A stretch of 64,000 nt of DNA from CAZTGZ01 sp964613385 (GTDB taxonomy: Bacteria; Bacteroidota; Bacteroidia; NS11-12g; UBA9320), in NCBI GenBank assembly GCA_964613385.1, contig CAZTGZ010000003.1:62001-126000 (forward strand). The letters are read 5' to 3'. Below, in pieces: positions 60,129 through 64,000 of this stretch. The position numbers and the translations under genes are program-made. The notes below the pieces were generated by a model that saw only the letters and a program-made list of their open reading frames with translations, did not search any database and was not told where the DNA came from. How positions within the stretch are numbered: the first letter of the stretch is position 1; every line of letters begins with the position of its first letter.

Positions 60129-62162
60129 TTACCATTTGTAACTCAATAGCAGGCTGATTCCCAGATTTCGATTCCCCTCTGTCATGTCCAGGCCGGAACC
60201 CAAGTTTTTTTCCTGAGGATACATTGTGTACTCGGCTCGCAACCACCCTTCAAAATGTCGGGTAAGGTTAGATTGCAACATCAGATAAGATCTGTATCCG
60301 CTTTTGCTCATGGAAAATACCGAGAATGAAAAAGGCACATCCTGCTCAAAAGCATAAATGCGGGCATCAAAATCTTCGATATGAAACACAGCCATTCTGG
60401 CACTTAGCGACCAGTTTTTGCGTTTGAGTTGTATGTCCTGAAAAATAACCGAACCGTAATATTTAGAGTTGATATTCTGAAATTTGCTCATTTCAACCCT
60501 GGTTTTGGCAGAAAGTTCCGGCCCCAGAGCATAATCCAGATGTAGTCTCAGATACCGTATTTTTTCAATTTGAATTTGTTGAGTGTTGGATTCCTCGGAA
60601 ATGTTGGATTCTTTGGACTGATGGCGAATTCTGGCGTAAAAGAGTGTTTTCTTGTTTGGTTTGTATTGCAATTCAGCCAGGTACTCGTCTCCCGAACCCG
60701 GGGATGTTACCTGAAACCGAGCCCAGGGAAATCGGAAAATATCGTAATATCCTGAAATTAGCCAGCGAGCATCCAGTCTGAGGTTTAACCCTGTATACCA
60801 ACCGGTCTCATTCCGGGTATCGGAGTTTTCGCCTATTCCATTGGTAAACAGGCTGTTATAGCCAATATCATACTTTCGAATAAAGCTCAAGACATCCAGG
60901 TTTTTTCCCAACCCAACCAACATTCCATGCACGTGCGCCCAATTTCCATTCAAATCGATCGCAGACTCTCCATAAAATAATCCCGGGCCTCTCGACAATT
61001 CGTAATGTAGTCCTTGCCGCCCAAAGTGCCGGCCATGCTCATAAAAGCGGTTGTAAATCTTATCATCAGGCGAAATTGTTACCCCACTGTTCATCAAAGC
61101 CCAGGTGTATCCAATTGAACCTCTTTTCAACTTGTATCTGACATTTCCAGCGCAAATGCTGAAAGGAATTTCTTTTTTCGCAGACAGCTCGCGAACTGTT
61201 CTGTGAAGTCCGTTTCCATTGAGCGAACTGATAACGGACTCCTCGGAATCTGAATCTATTGCATTGGATTCTATTCGTCCATCTTCTTTCCGATGGCTCA
61301 AGGTAACAAAAAATGACCAGCGCCTGATTCCCCATTCTGTAGCCAATCCTCTTAAAAACAAGCTTTCATTGACACCTCGATAGGCTCGCACCCCATGAAA
61401 GGAGCGGCGTGCATTTAAAGTAGCGGCTGATTTTCCAAAGGCCAGACCGCTTCCAAAAGTGAGCATTTGTCCAAAGGCAGCCTGATGATCACCAATATTC
61501 AGCTGTTTTAAAATTCCTTTGCCCTTATAAGTGAGATTGGCACTGTAAAAATCGAATCCGGAATTAAAAAGATTTCGCTCTCCTGCATCTTTTTCTGCGC
61601 TCAACGACGCCGTAATTTGGGAATTGAAATCGAATCGATAGCGGAGAACTTGTTTGTACCCATTTCCTAAAAAGCCACCGCTGTCTCCTTCGGCAAGGAG
61701 AAAACCTTTTTCTTTGGGAAATTCACGGGCAGTTTGCCAGATGATCTGTTGTTTGGATTTATGCAATTGCGCCCATTTCAAAGGAGTAAACATCGCAGCA
61801 CGAATACTTATAAAAGGAAGAATATCAAGTATTTGTCTTGCCTCAAGTTCAGGGATTACCTGAAGTTCGTAAAGTTCGATGATGGGCCCGAATTGGGAAA
61901 TATGGTTTCTGAGCGCTTGTAATTGTATGGGCGTTAACAGCATGGATTGGCTCCAGCGAATGTCATCCGGATCGTTCACATTCAGTGGTTGTTGCAAGGC
62001 AGAAGAAAGCAGGTCATACAAGTCCTGATAATCTGCGGATTGTTCATCTGTTTCTGTATATTTTTCTAACACCACCCGAATGGGATCCTGGGTTGTCTGG
62101 GCCCATACCCATAATGGGCTCATCCAGAAAAGGTAACATATCCAGAATTTAGAGCGGGGCAT
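60129..62162 (-). CDS. Outer-membrane beta-barrel protein with N-terminal helix-hairpin-helix
   Basis: 677 residues with signal peptide (ending VWAQ, 18-21). Residues about 55-115 (LNVNDPDDIRWSQ; LTPIQLQALRNHISQFGPI; LYELQVIPELEARQILDIL) form two ComEA-like helix-hairpin-helix repeats, unusual in an exported protein. The rest alternates strands (QVLRYRFDFNSQITASLSAE; LHYELSRGPGLFYGESAIDL, in part) and ends with an aromatic barrel terminus (LLLSYKW). It overlaps the upstream barrel gene by 14 bases. The HhH part may bind DNA or simply be structural; no transport role can be read. Confidence 0.8.
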   Translation of the reverse strand: MPRSKFWICYLFWMSPLWVWAQTTQDPIRVVLEKYTETDEQSADYQDLYDLLSSALQQPLNVNDPDDIRWSQSMLLTPIQLQALRNHISQFGPIIELYELQVIPELEARQILDILPFISIRAAMFTPLKWAQLHKSKQQIIWQTAREFPKEKGFLLAEGDSGGFLGNGYKQVLRYRFDFNSQITASLSAEKDAGERNLFNSGFDFYSANLTYKGKGILKQLNIGDHQAAFGQMLTFGSGLAFGKSAATLNARRSFHGVRAYRGVNESLFLRGLATEWGIRRWSFFVTLSHRKEDGRIESNAIDSDSEESVISSLNGNGLHRTVRELSAKKEIPFSICAGNVRYKLKRGSIGYTWALMNSGVTISPDDKIYNRFYEHGRHFGRQGLHYELSRGPGLFYGESAIDLNGNWAHVHGMLVGLGKNLDVLSFIRKYDIGYNSLFTNGIGENSDTRNETGWYTGLNLRLDARWLISGYYDIFRFPWARFQVTSPGSGDEYLAELQYKPNKKTLFYARIRHQSKESNISEESNTQQIQIEKIRYLRLHLDYALGPELSAKTRVEMSKFQNINSKYYGSVIFQDIQLKRKNWSLSARMAVFHIEDFDARIYAFEQDVPFSFSVFSMSKSGYRSYLMLQSNLTRHFEGWLRAEYTMYPQEKNLGSGLDMTEGNRNLGISLLLSYKW

Positions 62163-62949
62163 ACATCAGGCTGATTTGGGGTAAAAAACCCAGTTGAGGA
62201 TGCCATCCGCTGGCGAAATCATACCTCAGTTTCTTGTGCCGGAACCCGGTTCCGATGAACGCCTGACCGCCATCTGCCTGATCACTTATACCACTGCGGA
62301 ATTGCCATTTTTTCTGATACTCATATTCCAATCCAATTCTGAAAATCGGGCGGCTTTCAAAATCTTGCAGAAATTCCATTTCAAGACCTGTTTGTCCGGA
62401 CACTTTGTATTGCAATCCGGTTTTGAGCCAAATACGTTCCTGAAAAGGATTGTTGCCATGGATATCCCTTTCGAAATGAAGGAGTCCTGCCAGGGATATT
62501 TTCTTATCTACTTTCAGCTTCAGCCCAATCCTGCCATGCACATGCTGTTGATTCGAATAATATCGATCTCCCAAACTGAATTGACCATAACCCAGTTGTA
62601 TGCCCAGGTCACATTTTTCATTGAGTTTACGGGCCGCGGCTAAGGCTGTGTTGAGGTTTCGGTAATGTGTAAATCCAAATTGGGAAAAGGATACACCTAT
62701 GCCGGTTTTATGGATGCGTGAACTTCCAACCAGGGCTGTTTGATTTAATCCGGGCGTATATCGGAATCCATGATGCAGGGCGACAGATTTCCTTTGAGTT
62801 GCGAAAGAGGCGGGATTTGAGCCATATGCTTCATCAAAAAGGCTACAACCTGCTTTCCCTGCGGCCTGAGCCCCCACATAATCAGGGAGAACCTGGGCCG
62901 ACAACGTCAATGGAAGCCACAGAACAAAAAGACTAAGAGCGATTTTCAT
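62149..62949 (-). CDS. Outer-membrane beta-barrel protein (PorV/UPF0164-like opening)
   Basis: 266 residues from the ATG at 62949, which starts a clear signal peptide (MKIALSLFVLWLPLTLSAQ). The opening VGAQAAGKAGCSLFDEAYGSNPASFATQ resembles the start of PorV/PorQ-type and UPF0164 barrels (GARxxGxGGAxxA...NPAG), seen here in pieces. The remainder is beta-strand-like (TGIGVSFSQFGFTHYRNLNT; LGIQLGYGQFSLGDRYY) and ends ISLMYAPL. The frame extends to 63051 but that part overlaps the MerR gene. It overlaps the following barrel gene by 14 bases and the MerR gene by 17. Confidence 0.7.
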   Translation of the reverse strand: MKIALSLFVLWLPLTLSAQVLPDYVGAQAAGKAGCSLFDEAYGSNPASFATQRKSVALHHGFRYTPGLNQTALVGSSRIHKTGIGVSFSQFGFTHYRNLNTALAAARKLNEKCDLGIQLGYGQFSLGDRYYSNQQHVHGRIGLKLKVDKKISLAGLLHFERDIHGNNPFQERIWLKTGLQYKVSGQTGLEMEFLQDFESRPIFRIGLEYEYQKKWQFRSGISDQADGGQAFIGTGFRHKKLRYDFASGWHPQLGFLPQISLMYAPL

Positions 62950-63259
62950 AGAGATCGTCCCGAACTTTTTGAATGAAATCCCGAATCTGCGTGAGGGTTT
63001 CGAGCATATTTGCCGGTTCTTTTTTTTGGCGTTGCAACTCTTCCCTGGCACCGTTGAGGGTGAATCCTCTGGTTTTTACAAGATCATAAATCCGCGATAT
63101 TTCCTCAATATCTGCCGAGGTATAGAACCTTTTGCCGCGCTTATTTCTTTTTGGCGCGATGGCCGGGAACTCTTTTTCCCAAAATCTGAGTAAAGACGGG
63201 GCGACCTTAAAATGTTCGGCTACTTCTGCAATTGAATAATACAATTTATCAGGCAGCAT
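62933..63259 (-). CDS. MerR family transcriptional regulator
   Basis: DNA-binding regulator of 108 residues. The MerR winged helix-turn-helix spans about 5-75: LYYSIAEVAEHFKVAPSLLRFWEKEFP, then KRGKRFYTSADIEEISRIYDLV and the REELQ helix, with a short coiled-coil dimerisation tail. No cysteine-rich effector domain, so the signal is unknown. It is 11 bases after the M23 peptidase stop and overlaps the next gene by 17 bases. Confidence 0.9.
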   Translation of the reverse strand: MLPDKLYYSIAEVAEHFKVAPSLLRFWEKEFPAIAPKRNKRGKRFYTSADIEEISRIYDLVKTRGFTLNGAREELQRQKKEPANMLETLTQIRDFIQKVRDDLYENRS

Positions 63260-63270
63260 AAGACATTGTT

Positions 63271-64000
63271 TTAGTCGAAGGCCTGATTCGAAGAAGAGGC
63301 AATTTCAAGCATGGTTTCATATTGATCGGGGGTAAGATCGTTGTAATAATAATTGACCGGATTTACGGCATTGCCTCGGTATAATACTTCGTAATGCAAG
63401 TGCGGGGCAGTGGATTTTCCAGAACTTCCGACATAGCCGATCAATTCTCCACGTTTCACTTTTTGACCGGGTTTCACAACCAATTTGCTTAAATGCGCAT
63501 ATCTGGTCTGGTATCCAAAACCGTGATTCACCACGATACTCAACCCATAACCCCACTGTTTGCGCTCAATTTCCTTGATCGTTCCATCTCCGGTTGCATA
63601 TATTTTTGTTCCGGTGGGAGCGGTGAAGTCCATACCTTTATGAAATTTCCGGGTTTTGTAAATCGGATCGATTCTGTATCCAAATCCGGAGGCAACCCTG
63701 CGCATGTCTTTGTTGCTTACGGGCTGAATAGCCGGAATCGAAGCCAGCATATCTGCTTTAGCTTTTGCGAGCTTGACCAAATCGTCATATGAGCGACTTT
63801 GAACCAGCATACGGCGGCTGAGGTCGTCCACTTTTTCCATTAGTTCGGATAAGCGTGCCGTATTTTCATAGCCGCTTAGCTCTTTGTAACGATCAGAACC
63901 TCCAATCCCACCGTTTCGAATGGATTTGGGCATGGGGGCCCCAAAAATTTCGCGGTATATTTTATCGTCGCGCTCTTCCAGGCTCACCAGCATATTGTTC
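63271..64000 (-). CDS. M23 family metallopeptidase, N-terminus cut by window edge
   Basis: LytM-type zinc endopeptidase that cleaves or binds peptidoglycan peptides. The frame is open to the right edge. Residues before the first visible ATG (63993) belong to it, because relatives have about 90 more N-terminal residues with a membrane helix. Visible: VSLEERDDKIYREIFGAP (the conserved linker), a coiled coil, then the catalytic domain with FHKGMDFTAPTG (metal His, Asp), GYGLSIVVNHGFGYQTRYAHLS and PHLHYEV (metal His). The visible end has no second domain. It begins a four-gene minus-strand run with the MerR and two barrel genes. Confidence 0.92.
   Translation of the reverse strand, partial: NNMLVSLEERDDKIYREIFGAPMPKSIRNGGIGGSDRYKELSGYENTARLSELMEKVDDLSRRMLVQSRSYDDLVKLAKAKADMLASIPAIQPVSNKDMRRVASGFGYRIDPIYKTRKFHKGMDFTAPTGTKIYATGDGTIKEIERKQWGYGLSIVVNHGFGYQTRYAHLSKLVVKPGQKVKRGELIGYVGSSGKSTAPHLHYEVLYRGNAVNPVNYYYNDLTPDQYETMLEIASSSNQAFD

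Overview
The window looks like a chromosomal segment of a Bacteroidota bacterium, probably a Saprospiria- or Chitinophagia-like lineage; I cannot place it more finely. The evidence is: almost no Shine-Dalgarno sequences; many TAnnTTTG promoter boxes (the Bacteroidota -7 element) just upstream of genes; four C-terminal type IX secretion (T9SS) or outer-membrane type endings on large exported proteins; many Cys lipoproteins; a split atpDC operon; and a full Na+-NQR operon followed by apbE. One run of 24 Ns (58667-58690) shows this is a draft assembly. Genes are cut at both ends (gpsA on the left, an M23 peptidase on the right). I found no tRNA, rRNA, insertion sequence, prophage or CRISPR array.

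Layout. 1-5.8 kb: gpsA (partial), a TolC-type channel, a coupled polysaccharide deacetylase/glycosyltransferase pair, lgt and a diacylglycerol-kinase-like lipid kinase (envelope lipid and glycan work). 5.8-8.9 kb: a 1025-residue secreted T9SS cargo. 9-12.7 kb: a small membrane protein, then a nucleoside transporter, a class IV PLP aminotransferase and pdxJ in one tight run. 12.7-14.4 kb: an Hpt protein and a sigma-54 response regulator. 14.5-16.3 kb: atpD-atpC with a clear promoter and terminator. 16.3-21.1 kb (minus): GH1 glucosidase, MurG-like glycosyltransferase, LpxH-like phosphoesterase, Dpm1-like glycosyltransferase and a small transaldolase.

21.5-30.3 kb is one 2923-codon gene for a giant secreted protein built of ten SdrD_B-type calcium-binding modules, four of which carry an inserted ~150-residue jelly-roll-like domain. 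30.3-33.9 kb (minus) is the most unusual locus: a MauG/cytochrome-peroxidase-like di-heme protein, a lipoprotein that I align with copper amine oxidases but which appears to have lost the copper-binding histidines, and a beta-propeller-like lipoprotein, overlapping end to end. 34.0-36.9 kb is another T9SS cargo, followed by an SRP RNA gene with its own promoter and terminator. 37.2-44.1 kb: biotin-dependent carboxyltransferase, YtcJ-like amidohydrolase, two unknown lipoproteins, a second di-heme peroxidase and an M20 amidohydrolase.

44.2-49.0 kb: dnaG, a small membrane protein, an acyltransferase and an MFS transporter. 49.1-56.3 kb: nqrABCDEF plus apbE (the flavin transferase that loads NqrB and NqrC) and, convergent to it, a 63-residue Cys-rich membrane protein that resembles the NqrM assembly factor; a strong intrinsic terminator sits inside the first codons of apbE. 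56.5-60.1 kb: a LytS/LytTR two-component system with a small membrane protein in front, mazG (interrupted by the assembly gap) and a CAP-domain-like lipoprotein. 60.1-64 kb (minus): M23 peptidase, MerR regulator and two outer-membrane barrel proteins, with overlapping genes.
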